Positions 1 through 11,644 are shown, numbered from the stretch's first letter. The stretch: DNA of 64,000 nucleotides from Perca fluviatilis (GCF_010015445.1 NC_053127.1:10203776-10267775); one strand, 5' to 3'. The notes: generated by a model not told the origin, from the letters alone. Program-made: numbers and translations.

Positions 1-935
1 AATAATTATCAACCAGTCTCTCACCTTCCATTCTTTTCAAAAGTACTGGAAAGAGTGGTGTCCCAACAACTTTTGGCCCACATATTTATTATTATATCAT
101 TGCATTTTATTTATATATATTATTGCATTTTTACAACACTCAAAAACACTTCACAGAGTTTTTTTTAAATACACACACAATAATCAAACATTAAATTCGG
201 ATCTCTAACAGGTTTTGACATGTGATTTGAACAAGGATAATTTTTTTCTTCTAGACTGACTGGAAAATCAATTTAGTGTTTCTGGCCTGGCTCTCACATG
301 GTTATGGAATACTTTAAACTCTCTGAAAACCACTGCATCTCTCTAACTATCTTTGTGTGTCCCACAAGCGGCCTTCTCCCCCTCCCTTTTATCTCCCCCA
401 TGTCCTTTTCTTTTCCTTCCTTAGGCTTGTCTGTGCAGGACCATCAGCCGTCCTGGGACCTCTCTCTCTCTCTCTCTCTCTCCATTGGGTGTTGGTGCCT
501 CATTTTAGATGCTCGGATCTGGATCTTCGTCCTCCAGGAGATTCAGACTCTCCTTTTGTCTCTCCCTCTCCCTTGAGTGCATGTTGTCCTTGTCTGTTCC
601 TCTCTCCCTCTGTGGGTTTGTTTCCTTTCTTTTATCTTTGTGAATGGTGTGCTTGAGCTTTGCCTTGTGTGTTTGTTTAGTCGTCTCCATGATGGAGAGG
701 GGCTCGTGTGGCTCAGGTCATATCTGTTTGCTGGCACCTGGAAGCTGCTTGATGTCCTCCCAGATCAATGCTTCATATATGCTTACAACCTATCCATACT
801 GTAAGTTTACTATGTTGGTCTATTCTGTACACACATCTATTGCATTTGTTGTTGCAATTGTTACAATTACCAAAAACCATAGCACCTAATCAATGTCATT
901 GTGCTTTGTACCAGAATGTTACACTCAGCTGTCAC
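1..935. other. No gene recognised; pyrimidine-rich stretch
   Basis: No spliced or intact frame with family resemblance was found here. Positions about 360-625 are strongly pyrimidine-rich on the plus strand, with a short (CT)n run near 462-482. The overlapping open frames there translate to low-complexity Leu/Ser/Pro/Phe strings, as expected of CT-rich non-coding DNA. Confidence 0.5.
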
Positions 936-1359
936 AAATTATATTACACCCTAGTCTCTAATTTTTGTTACAAGTTATCATTTTACCAATTCCCCAAAAC
1001 AAGCCTTTGCACGTTGAATATTAACTCACCATCCAATATTAGGGGTGGCTACGACATGTTATCTCGCACTAACGCTACTGTAGATAAGATGGACTAATCA
1101 GTGTTTGTTAATGAATCAAATTATTACATGTAGCCTAATGTGAAAGGAAATTATATTACACCCTAGTCTCTAATTTTTGTTACAAGTTATCATTTTACCA
1201 ATTCCCCAAAACAAGCCTTGCACATTGAATATTAACTCACCATCCAATTAGGTGTGGCTACTACATGTTATCTCACACTAACGCTACTGTAGATAAGATG
1301 GACTAATCAATGTTTGTTAATGAATCAAATTATTACATGGAGCCTAATGTGAAAGGAAT
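936..1359. repeat. Tandem duplication, two copies of about 212 bp
   Basis: The block beginning near 936 (AAATTATATTACACCCTAG) recurs at 1148, giving a period of 212 bp. The copies (936-1147 and 1148-1359) differ by a few substitutions and small indels, for example CTTTGCACG versus CTTGCACA. No protein frame is conserved between them, so this looks like a recent local duplication of non-coding DNA. Confidence 0.85.
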
Positions 1360-4110
1360 TACAGTGATGAGCCCAACAGAGACTTACCACCCTATTCAGC
1401 TCTATGCACTTAGCCTCCTTTATCTCATTCGTTTTACAGGTTGTCTTACTACGATGCTTATTAATCCTTTCTCTGGCAGCAACACGAGCTGTTTTCATCG
1501 TGATAAACCCATGGCTCAAATGGAAGACAAAGTTACTGACTTCCTTAACTTAACTTAATTCTTATGCAAACAGTTTTAATATTATCAAGACAATAGAATG
1601 TAAATCACAATTTTCCTAACAACTCATGGGAATATTGTCTAGCAAGCTAGCTAAAGCTAGAGCAGAAAGGAGAGTGAATGGACCTTCTTTAGGTGGACAG
1701 AAACGCCAAATTATTACTTATGCTTATGTCTTAAAAGGCAATTGTTAGCTAACATGGTGTTAGCAATGGTGTTAGCAATGACAATATGACATGTTTACGG
1801 ACGAATAAGATATTACGTATTAATTTTAACTTTAGTTTTAGAAGTACTTTTAGGTGGATTTTTGTTTTCGTAAGGTGAACCAGCCTGTTAACCTCTTTCC
1901 AGTCTTTGTCCCAAGCTAAGCTAACTGGCTGCTAGCTGTAGCTTCATATTTAATGAACAGTTCTGATGTGAGAGTGGTATGGATCTTCATATTTTTATGT
2001 ATATCTAATTATGGATATCGCATTTTTGATTTGGGGTTAGGTTTATTAGCTAGTTACATGCTTTCCTGTAATGACTTCTTTGCACCGTCACCACAAAATT
2101 GCTAGCTTAGTCTTTTCAAGATGATCAAGAAAAAAAATCATGGCTGACATTTTTAATTTGTCCCTCCATTGCTAACAAACGGTAAGTATGGCTTCTTGTT
2201 CCTCTGCTGTAGCCTACTAAGCTAGCGGTTTAATTCCTGGATACTGGTGGCAAGCAAAGTTAGCCAGCTAAAAAGACAAAACACTTTTGGCGAAGGCTAA
2301 CTACCTTCCTACGCCTCCATTCTCTTTGCCAAGATAACATGTCATGGAGTCTTCAATAAAAGTAATGAAATTGAAGTAAGTCTACCGCCAAATATGTTGT
2401 TGTAACAAAGAAACAAGTAGAATTAGTAACTGAAATTGTTTCCCAATAAAAAGTGTGATGCTTCACAGTAATTTACTATCACATTATTGTAAAGCATAAC
2501 TCATTCGCCAACACCTGTGATTAGGTATATTTATTCCATAAAGATATTTGCTAACACATTTTGAGACACTTTGACAATGTGACTGTAATCCATTCTTTTA
2601 AATAACAGTATGATGTTTTCCTGATTATTAGCAAGCATTTGGACCTTTTAGTGCATTTTGATCAATGCCGAGTAAAATCCTTGATTTTTTGTCATTCTAT
2701 GCAGCCATTATACCTTGCCAGGAACTTTAGTGATGTATAGAGGTCAATGTAGTCTTGCAAAACTGAGCAAACTCCATCTGGACCGTGAGAAGTGTTATCC
2801 TTGATTTAGGATTGTTTTCTAAAAACTCCTAATTTCCGATCACAAAAAATAACTTTTGCTCTCAGTCAATTTAAAGCACTGAGCTGAGACCAGTTTGTCT
2901 GAAATTAGATGGAAAGTTTCTTTGTCATATGCTGCAAACACCAATTTAAGACAACACAGATAGTATACCGTAACCTGCACTCATAAAATGAACAAACAAC
3001 TCAAGTTTACAAGGGAGTACTTACCAGTATAATTGACACCTGGACTTTACCCAGACAGCTTGAGTGATTGTTATATTGTTATATTATAAAGATTTGATAT
3101 AATGTCACAGAAGTAAAGTAAGATAAAGATGGGAAGCAGTTAATTATTAAATGTATAGAGTGATTTCAAATAATTTCCTCTGAGCAAATACAGAACTGAG
3201 TTCAAAAGTCCAGCTGACAAGAAAATAATGTTAGCAAAGTTCAACAAAAAATACTGAGCTTCAAAAGTATGTCTGTAACTTTTTTTTTAAGAAAACTGAG
3301 TATTCTTCTGAATTTTTAGCTACTGGAGTACTAAAGTGCTACTAAGGTCTGATGACAGATATTTTTCTCTGAAATCTCAGGAGCTACACATGGTCAACAC
3401 ACCATAGACTGCAATCCTGAAAAAATGGTTAATAAAAAAATCTGGCTCATTATTATTAGCTGTACCCTACATTTTGAAATACAAAATACCACAGTTATCA
3501 GAGGACATTTATATTTCAAACTAAAAGTACTTTATCTGCCAATAAAGAACAAACATGAAAATATTATAAAATACATTTTCTACCACGAAGGTGTATTGAT
3601 CAACCAACAATTATTTCCTTACAATTAAAATACCAAAGTAGTCAAATTGACATATGTCTTCCTCTTGGCTCATGTCATTATCATCTTGTCATATTTTTTT
3701 TTTTTCTGATATGAGCCTTTCAGACAATAAGCTTTTTTTCATTGTCCAGTTAAAAGGGTCATGATTTAATCTGTTTGATTTGAGATGGTAAATGTTTTAT
3801 CTGACAATCCATAACCATTCTTGTTTGGCAATACTTCTCAGATCCTCCCAGTGTACTTCAGCGCGCCAAAGATACCACCACCTGAAAATGAAAAAAAAAA
3901 ATCTTTTGAAATTATTCTCCTGTGTGCATGTTACATGCTCAAACACTATGATGTAGTACAAAGTCAATTTTATTATCTTAAAAATTTTGAATTAGAAAGT
4001 CAAATGTTTGAATTAGTATCCCTTAACTTGATTTACTGTCGCTAAATTATGATTTGGTTCAATCATTTTGAATTACAATCATAATTGTGATATTTTATTT
4101 TTCATTGTTA
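1360..4110. other. Intergenic, no gene seen
   Basis: This is AT-rich sequence with scattered GCTAGC and GTTAGC words (1640-2340) and a small direct repeat GTGTTAGCAATG near 1755-1780. The short open frames show no domain or splice pattern. No feature is claimed. Confidence 0.4.
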
Positions 4111-4128
4111 TTAGTAACCTTTCTTCCA

Positions 4129-4138
4129 TTTATTTATT
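4129..4138 (-). terminator. Polyadenylation signal of the mucin-like gene
   Basis: On the minus strand two overlapping AATAAA hexamers (AATAAATAAA) lie about 45 bases after the inferred stop codon at 4184-4186. That is a plausible distance for a short 3' UTR ending near 4110. Confidence 0.55.
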
Positions 4139-4183
4139 TCTTTTGGTTAAATGGGCTTCCGCAGCTTTGAAACACTAATGATA

Positions 4184-6740
4184 TTATTTTTTGTAACTGC
4201 TTGGCTCTCCCACTGCTCCAGCTACAAACCCAGTTACTGTGCATCTCAGTAACGGCTGATTTGAATGGTAAGATTTGTATTGGCCTAATTAGATGCTCAG
4301 GATCAGCAAAGGGAAAATATAGTGCCAAGGACACATGTCTTGTCCCTGTGTTGTTCAATATCAAATCTCCAGTGTATCGTTGTTAATGGATAACAGGATG
4401 ATGCATTTTTGAGGAAGCAGAAATAAGATGTTGCGTAAAGTGTGTGCTTGTATTGTACTCACCAACAGCAGCCACTCCAGCAATGGAGCCAATAGTAATA
4501 CCAGCTATAGCGCCAGATGAAAGCTCCCCTGAACCTTCTTCCACAGGCCCAGGAGTGGTTGTTGCTTCAGTAGTAGTAGTTGTGATTGTGACAGGTGCTG
4601 CAGTAGTAGTAGCTGCGGCGGTTGTGGTTGTGGCAGGTGCTGCAGTAGTAGTAGCTGCGGCGGTTGTGGTTGTGGCAGGTGCTGCAGTAGTAGTAGCTGC
4701 GGCGGTTGTGGTTGTGGCAGGTGCTGCAGTAGTAGTAGCTGCGGCGGTTGTGATTGTGGCAGGTGCTGCAGTAGTAGTAGCTGCGGCGGTTGTGGCAGGT
4801 GCTGCAGTAGTAGTAGCTGCGGCACTGGTTGTGGCAGGTGCTGCAGTTGTGGATGGGCCCTGTGCTTCACCCAGGGATACTGTATCAGTAAAAGTAAAAA
4901 GACAAAAAGTTGAAGGTCATTAAAATGTTCCACAAATGATAGCGCATTTAAAATGTACATTCAACTTTTTAAATAGTTAGATCTAGATTTCACAAATGCA
5001 GACAGCAACAATACACAAGTACTGACTTCACCTCACCTTTTTTTTTAACCCTAACCCTTGAGGTCATTTTTTATCAATATTTAATAAAATGTAAATGTTT
5101 TCTGTGATTTCAGATGAAGTATTGTTAATCATACAGTATTTATGGAGCAATTTAGTAACCAGGAGTAAATATAGTAGTCTTCATTGTGTGTGTAACGCAT
5201 GTTTTATATTAATAATAGGGACAATGTTAAAGATAATAAACATAATCTTTGACCTAACAGCACCATTAAAACAGCTTGCCAATGACTATGGCTAACCCTT
5301 TTAACAAACACTATAAAAATGAATGACCCTGAAGATATGATTTCTCTTTCACCTTCTGTCACCAACCATTAGAAAATTCTACAACATTGGTCCTTTGTTT
5401 TATCCAGTTCCTTTTTGGAAAGTAATACCATCTTATTTTCACAATCAACAAAAGTAAGACAGTTTAATGCGACAGTACAGATTAATGAAGTGTTATTAAA
5501 TGTGCTGTGTGCCAGGTCATCTTTTTTATTACATTCCTACAGTTATTTATTACTTTATTATTATTATTATTATTATTTATTGACTAAGCAATGTAATAGA
5601 TAAAGCTTAACCATTATCACTTAGCTAATGGTTAAGCTAAGTGAAGTACAGCAGGTTGTGTATCTTTTATGCCTAAAAATGTAAGGATAAGTTTTTAATT
5701 TTTAATAAATTGCCACAATTTCATAATTAGCATAGAAAGTTCTTTGTCATGAAATAGGAATTAAAATTGTTGACAAGGGCAAAGGCCACACATGTCGAAT
5801 GTTCCTCAACCCAAACTCCACACATGTATTTCCCATTTTCTCATCACAGCACATCCACTTTAGTTTTTCATGCTGATTTTAATGACATTTTTAGGACGTT
5901 AGTTGAAATGAGGAAGCCTCTGCTGATGTTTTGTGACTGCTTCATATTTAATCACAATAATCTTACTTGTTCTCCCTTAAATTATCAAAGTTACCTGAAG
6001 CCACTGGTGTAATTGCCACAGTTAAAGGCACCATTGTAAAAAAAAAAGTATATATTCTGTGCCACTTTTTAATAAAGCACCATTTTATAGCAACACTATG
6101 CAACTTTTAGCCCTACAGGTTGTCTCATTGGAACTACAACTCGCGCTACCCGATGCAAGTTGTAGTTCCAATGGGACAACTTGTAGGGGACAGTCCCCCC
6201 TACAGGTTGTCTCATTGGAACTACAGCTGCAGCTGCAAGTTACATAGTGTTGCTTTAAAAGGGGTTATGTGTTGTACCTAATTCTTTGTAAATCAGTTAT
6301 AAGCATTAATAAAAAACCTTTTGGTTGCCAGGTTGTAAAAATCCCTTTGGCCAAAATCTATTTGACTCATTAACACTTACAAATGCAGACTTGATGATTA
6401 ATACCCTTTATTACTGATTTACTAACACTCATCAGAAAAAGAAACCATGAATATTTTTTTATGGATTGCCAACATTTAAAACTACATTAAAATACCAAAT
6501 GAAAATAGAAACAACCTGGCAACAAATCTTGTTTTAATTATGGCTTGTAATTGACCTAAAAAGCATTAGTAAATTACGTTTTAACCATTAATAAAGCTAT
6601 TAGTTACAACTATACATTATTTGTAAAGGGAACCTTATTAGAAAGCAATACTAAAGAGTCTGTATAGTAAATATGGATATTATTTTTTTTTTACCTGTGC
6701 CAAGAAGGCAAAGAGCCAGGATGGGAAGAGTCAGCTGCAT
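4184..6740 (-). CDS. Small mucin-like transmembrane protein (3 coding exons)
   Basis: Inferred spliced gene; coding exons 6740-6695, 4879-4463 and 4221-4184, all with GT-AG borders and matching phases (1, then 1). They encode 166 residues. Exon 1 gives a signal peptide ([15 protein letters not shown]), continuing VSLGEAQ with likely cleavage after the Ala. Exon 2 holds seven Ala/Thr/Pro units such as [14 protein letters not shown], dense in potential O-glycosylation sites. An acidic linker ([13 protein letters not shown]) follows, then a Gly/Ala/Ile-rich hydrophobic stretch [13 protein letters not shown] continuing through the last splice, and a short EPSSYKK tail. This layout fits a mucin-like type I membrane or GPI-linked surface protein; I do not recognise an orthologue. 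The last exon is the weakest part: its acceptor has a poor pyrimidine tract, and another exon could intervene. A TATA-like box and a 5' UTR exon lie upstream, and AATAAA lies downstream. Confidence 0.65.
4575..4850. repeat. 42-bp coding minisatellite
   Basis: The unit GCAGTAGTAGTAGCTGCGGC plus GGTTGTGGTTGTGGCAGGTGCT (42 bp) repeats about seven times. Shorter variants near 4780-4850 lack 6-bp steps, and a degenerate unit sits at the 4575-4600 end. All length changes are multiples of three, so every frame stays open; on the minus strand it encodes the Ala/Thr/Pro array of the mucin-like protein. Confidence 0.9.
5554..5579. repeat. (TTA)n microsatellite
   Basis: About eight TTA units lie in the large intron of the mucin-like gene. 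Confidence 0.9.
6089..6254. mobile_element. Short foldback/MITE-like element
   Basis: The termini are inverted: AGCAACACTATG at 6089-6100 pairs with CATAGTGTTGCT at 6243-6254. Inside, the block CTACAGGTTGTCTCATTGG occurs twice directly (about 6113 and 6200), and its inverse CCAATGGGACAACTTGTAG occurs once between them. This symmetric structure fits a non-autonomous DNA element in the mucin-gene intron. The family was not identified. Confidence 0.7.
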
Positions 6741-7426
6741 GGTCTCAGAGCGTCAGTGCCACAGAAACAGGGAATAAATCTGCGTCTTGAAAGAAAGAAA
6801 GTTTTGATTGTGAGCTGTGCTGCTAGAAACACAAAAACACAAGCATACCGTTAAGTTATGCGCAAGTACACACGTAATATGTTCTGGTTCTTATCTGCGA
6901 AATTTGAACCGGATTAAACCTTCCTGGCTCTCAAACATATATATTTACCGAATAGAGTTAACAACCCCATTTTAGGCTGACCCAAATTGATCATATACGC
7001 CCAGAGTACAAACATCAGACTAAGTATCAAATTAACAAGTTATATGTGGGAATACTATTTTAGAAGAATTAATGTTATTCTGAAATAAAATTCTGATTAT
7101 AGTAATATCAATTGCGATTTGATTACTATTTGCCGTTATATCACTGTTTCTGACAAATAAAAGAAAACATTGATTTACAAATAAACAGTAATACCAAAAA
7201 AGTAAATAAATCCCAAGATAATATATTTTTTGTTCATATCTGAGAGCAATTACCCTAGCCTTACTTTTACAGCCCACCTTTAATCACTTAAAATCACTTA
7301 AAATCTTACAGCGCAGGAAAACTGGTACAAAGATACTTGTCTTTGTAAAATAGATAAAAGATTTCTATGTAGAACTCTAGATTTTCTCTAACAGATTGAA
7401 GGAAACTTCATGAGGAGAGCTGTGTT

Positions 7427-7500
7427 ACTCACCTGAGAGGCTGACAACGACTTTCTTCTTTTCCTGTAAGACCAGAGGATATTATGCTTTTATGACCCGT
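7427..7500 (-). promoter_or_regulatory. Candidate core promoter and 5' UTR exon of the mucin-like gene
   Basis: On the minus strand a TATA-like CATAAAAG (7494-7487) is followed about 55 bases later by a strong donor, CTCTCAG|GTGAGT (cut between 7433 and 7432). A matching acceptor (TTTCAAGACGCAG) precedes the ATG exon at 6779. The inferred 5' UTR exon would run from about 7460 to 7433. This supports transcription toward lower coordinates but is inferred from motifs only. Confidence 0.5.
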
Positions 7501-7542
7501 ATTGCCCCATCATCTCTAGCCCTCCCATTGTGTATGTCCGTG

Positions 7543-7583
7543 TGTTTGTGTGTGTGTGTGTGCGCGTGTGTGTGTGTGCATGC

Positions 7584-7626
<43 letters not shown>

Positions 7627-7632
7627 CGCGTG
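7543..7632. repeat. Interrupted (TG)n microsatellite
   Basis: TG dinucleotides are interrupted by CG and CATG variants, lying just upstream of the inferred mucin-like promoter. Confidence 0.9.
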
Positions 7633-7639
7633 CTGTAAT

Positions 7640-9063
7640 ACGTCACCACAGCTCAGCAAGGACAAGGCATGTATTGATGAAATAGGTTTATTAATGCTTA
7701 CCACAGGGCTTGTTTTGTTTTTTATGGCTTGATTTTATGACATTGGTCAGGAAGTACATATCATCCCCCTATGATGGTGATGATAAAAAAGAAAGTGGAA
7801 CTGGGAGTGTGGGTGAAAAAAGCAGGTGTAGCAGCCTGATGGCGAGCTAACTGCGAGTAGATTTGTGTTGTGTGAAGGATTTGGCTAGTCTTTTTCAACT
7901 TTAACAGCATGTTAACAGGAAGAGAAATAACCAATAGTGAAACGTCTGTCAAAGCTCTTGGTGTCTTGGTAGCAGTTAATCCCGGTGTAGAGCACGCAAA
8001 TATTGAAAACTGAGACGGACCTACAAAATGACAGCATTGGTCACTCGCCTTTAAAACGATTAGTGTTTACCTGACAGGCACCTCTTGTGTGTCGTATGAA
8101 TTCAGACTTTTTTGTCTCAGAGGCAGTAGTATAACATTGTTATATGTAAACCCCTTGTGGATCAAGTTTGGACAAATGGTTAGGTCAGCAATAATTGGGA
8201 GTCTGACACTGTTAACAGTCAACATTGGTTTCATTTAACAATTGTCATCTTTGTCCAACCTTCACCAAATAGTTTTTGTGCGTAAACCAAACCAAATCTG
8301 AACCATAGTGGGAACAGACCAAAAAACAATTGTGCTTGCCAGAAATAAATGTATAATAGGCTACACCACACAAGGCCTTAAGTTATAGAATCACTTACAG
8401 AGTGAATTGCTCTCCTCTTGCATTTGTTTGCACTGGTTTCCTTTAGCTTGTCCTTAAGTCCACATAAATAGCTAAACTAGCCAGCTAGCATCTGTATTTT
8501 GCAGCAATAAAAATTGATCCAACAGGCAGCCAAGAACAAGGTTACTGTCTGAACGTCCCTCAGTTTTGCTCTGCTTGGTGAGCTGCAAACATGCTGTCGC
8601 CACAGCACAGCAGTCATTTACATGGATACGGTGGGGAAGAGTCATAGTTGCCAATTTTTCCCAGTGACCAACCTGCAACAAAAACAATCCCCTGGAGCCC
8701 AGAGAACATTTTCCCCATTGACGACTTGTATAAGAGACACAGTTGACCTGCATGTTTAAACTGTATTTGTCAGTTTACAGAAACGCTTTATTGTGTGTGC
8801 ATGTAGTCATCTCAGCAGTGTACAGTACTGGTACAAGCCCAGTTCATGTGGTGGGGCCATCCAGAGGTTGTACCATTGGCCACATGATGTGAAAACAAAA
8901 CACAGAGGTGTAAAAAGCTAGCCTGGCCTTGTCCAAAGCTAAAAAAAAATCTGATTACTCTACCAGCGACTTGAAAATTCTCAAAGTTATATCTCATTTT
9001 GTTTATTCTATACGAAAAAAATAAGTGTAAAAACACAAATTCACCTTTAATTTGCCTTGGTTG
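7640..9063. other. Intergenic, no gene seen
   Basis: No domain-bearing frame, RNA gene or clear repeat terminus was found. The short open frames are unsupported. Confidence 0.4.
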
Positions 9064-9071
9064 GTTGTAGT

Positions 9072-9917
9072 CAGTGTTGCCACAGTTACTTTGAAAAAGT
9101 AACTTAGTTACTTTACAGATTAATTGATTTTAAAAGTAACAAAGTTAGATTACAAGTTACTTTATTAGTTACATTCAGCAACTGCCATTAACATCCCCAC
9201 AGCCTCAACATAAAAATGACAACCGGTTTACTGTGAGGCAGCTCGGCGTTGCCAGACGTAGGGATCTGGTTTATTATGGCACGAAAGAGAGCCAGTCAAC
9301 GGTGTTTAAGGGCAGCATTTCCCTACAACATACTGCCCGACCAACTTCTTCAACTCTCCCCCACTTACTGGTTTTGCACCGAAGTCCAGCTTTTGTTGTT
9401 TGGGTGGTGGGGGACCTCCTGCTCTTTGCTTCGCACCACCTGCTGGGACTTGCTCTGTAAGTTTGACTGTAGTGCTGCAACTCCAAATGTTTCTTCAAAT
9501 TTGACGTAATATTTTTGTAGCTAGATAGCACTTTGTCACCACCAGCACAGAGTGTACAACGAACCTTAATATTGCCATCTTTAGCTGACACAAACTCAAA
9601 ATAGTGACTGTATTTCCAGCTAGAAAATGTGCATCTCTCTCCTCCCTCCATTGTTGTTTATGTTTGTGTCACTGCGTGGTACACGTGACCTGTCCTCATG
9701 CTGAAAATGTGACTTGTCGCATACGTGACTTCACTCCCTGAGACGCAAGAAGAAGGAAAATATTTTTACTAAGGAAAATGACAAAAATAGTAACTGGATA
9801 AGTAACTTTAATCTGATTACAGGTTTGGAAATAGTAACGCGTTAGATTACTCATTACTGAAAAAAGTAGTCAGATTAGAGCAACGCGTCACTAAGTAACG
9901 CGTTACTGGCATCACTG
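9072..9917 (-). mobile_element. Complete hAT-type element, internally deleted, 8-bp TSD
   Basis: The element starts CAGTGTTGCC and ends GGCATCACTG (imperfect terminal inverted repeats). It is flanked by an exact 8-bp duplication GTTGTAGT at 9064-9071 and 9918-9925. Subterminal regions are full of AAGTAACTTAGTTAC and AGTAACGCGTTAC words in both orientations, as in teleost hAT ends. An 8-bp duplication and CAG-type ends define the hAT superfamily. At 846 bp it is far too short for a full transposase and keeps only a BED-finger fragment on the minus strand. Confidence 0.92.
9274..9651 (-). pseudogene. BED zinc-finger remnant of a hAT transposase
   Basis: This open frame of 125 codons lies inside the hAT element. 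It begins MEGGERCTFSSWKYSHYFEF and contains a Cys-x2-Cys ... His-x4-His pattern (RCTLCAGG ... LKKHLELQH), the DNA-binding BED finger found at the N-terminus of many hAT transposases. After about residue 65 the sequence becomes low-similarity Ser/Arg/Lys-rich, and the RNaseH-like catalytic and dimerisation domains are missing. The element is therefore non-autonomous. The intact finger frame could be a young deletion derivative or residual coding sequence; expression is not implied. Confidence 0.75.
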
Positions 9918-10063
9918 GTTGTAGTGAGAGAGGGTAAAGATAGGTTGCTTCCCTGAGGTGCCAATGCTGGAAAATAGAACTGTGCCAGCCAAGGAAATTA
10001 ATGCTTTACATTAAAATGCATTCAAACAACTAACATGTCTATTGAAATATATATATACACACA

Positions 10064-10315
10064 CTACTGGTCAAAAGTTTTAGAACACCCCAATTTTTGT
10101 TTGTTTTTATTGACAAAAAAAAAAATCCAGTGTGGGACAGCTTCTAGCTCACAAAGTAAGAGCGTTCGCCCCATGTTGGCTGAATCCTGCAGCGGGGTGG
10201 GTTCGAATCCGACCTGCTGCCCTTTGCTGCGTGTCATCCCCCATCTCTCTCCCCCTTTCATGTCTATTCACTGTCACTACTTAATAAAGGGAAAAGCCTC
10301 CCCCAAAAAAAAAAA

Positions 10316-10352
<37 letters not shown>

Positions 10353-10438
10353 ATATTATTTTTTTTTTTTTTTAAATATATATATATATATATATAATTT
10401 TTTTTTGTGAGCTAGAAGCTGTCCCACACTGGATTTTT
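10064..10438 (+). mobile_element. tRNA-derived SINE with inverted 5' end copy (foldback) and AT repeat
   Basis: A Pol III-type promoter is visible: a B box GGGTTCGAATCC near 10199-10210, with A-box-like AGCTCACAAAGTAAGAGCG upstream. The characteristic body CTGCCCTTTGCTGCGTGTCA and CTTAATAAAGG tail follow. The 5' segment AATCCAGTGTGGGACAGC (from about 10125) recurs inverted at about 10408-10436, across a poly-A and (TA)n stretch (10300-10400). A Tc1-like end, CTGGTCAAAAGTTTTAGAAC, abuts at 10067. Two related SINEs occur at 38118-38310 and 51678-51852. Confidence 0.8.
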
Positions 10439-10439
10439 A

Positions 10440-11640
10440 TAGGTTTATTAATAGTTATGACATGGCATTAGGTTTTATTTTTGTGTACCCAACCTTCTTT
10501 GAATGGGATTACACTTTGGTCTGGAGTACAGAATACACTCATGGCTAAAAATACTTCTATATAATGGCTTTAGTGTCTGGCCTGATTTAGTATTGGTACA
10601 GTCCAACAATTCCGAATGACGACACATTTACACTATCATGTCCTTTTGTGAATCATTCATTTTTTTATGTTTAACATCAGTGTGAAACGGGATGACCTAA
10701 GATAACACCTGATATTCTGCGATCATACTGGATTGAAAGAGAGTTATAGTTGTAGTTTGATTTGAGAATTCACCACACATTAAAACCAAATAAACCAGGG
10801 AGGACAATTTACTACAGCAATCAAATTTACCGTGCTGTCAAGCAAAATGAACTTGAGTTCACAGGACGTAAAACTGTGTGATTCCGGGTGTCTTTTCTCT
10901 TGCTTTTTTAATTATCTTTGCCTTCTGGATTTTCTTTCTCAGCTACTGGGGGTCTAGCAGATACATGACTGCTTATGACTGCAATACACATTACATAAAG
11001 GATTGTGTTCCTTATTCCAATCACTGTGGAGTGGCAGCAGCTGACGAGCTCACTGCAAGAACAAAAGAACGCTTACATTTTTGATGAGGTCATGCCCTTA
11101 CACTTTTCATCAGCCAAAGTTTTTGAAAATGCCTAGTGAAGTCTTGAACTTGCACACAACCTGAAACAAAAAACTATAAAATGTAGTCGTGTCTCCATAT
11201 TCTGATGACCCTGGATTCACTAATGCAACATTCAATGCTCTCTGCATTTTCAGAGGAAATGGAACTTAACTATGCTCTAATAATGGTCACAATGGCAATA
11301 AGGAAACACAAGGAATCTTCCGGTAATTACAGCTTATCTGAAGCCACGGAGGCACTAGTCCTTAAATTTATTATCATTGAGCAATGGAAACTTGGACCTA
11401 CTAGGACACTAGACACATTAACTGGTGTGAGACTTTAATACTGACAGCCTAAATACCTAACTTGGTCACACCGCTATTCACCATTGATATACTGTATGTG
11501 TTGCAGGCTATTGTAAAGATTTGGCAGTTGTAGTTTATAATTGCACAATTTAGTTATTGGGAATACATTTAGCTTTCTTTGACTTGATTTATTTTGCATT
11601 GTGAATTTACTCTATGAGCTAACGGTATGACGTTAGAGTT
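10440..11640. other. Intergenic, no gene seen
   Basis: No recognisable gene, RNA or repeat boundary was found. The open frames at 10878-11084 and 11205-11438 lack domain resemblance and splice support. Confidence 0.4.
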
Positions 11641-11644
11641 TACA

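Noticed and set aside
1310..1558. 82-codon open frame overlapping the tandem duplication
   Set aside because: The other copy of the duplication does not preserve the frame (its corresponding ATG region has a stop at the TAG after TTACATG), and no family is recognised.
4444..4923. Plus-strand 159-codon Val/Ala-rich open frame over the minisatellite
   Set aside because: It is a by-product of a stop-free 42-bp repeat. Splice sites and the signal peptide support the minus-strand Ala/Thr/Pro frame instead.
5048..5059. Telomere-like CCCTAACCC
   Set aside because: Only about one and a half units occur, not an array; expected by chance.
10190..10215. Possible tRNA gene from the GGGTTCGAATCC box
   Set aside because: The sequence continues into a SINE body shared with two other copies, and no complete cloverleaf or acceptor stem could be read.
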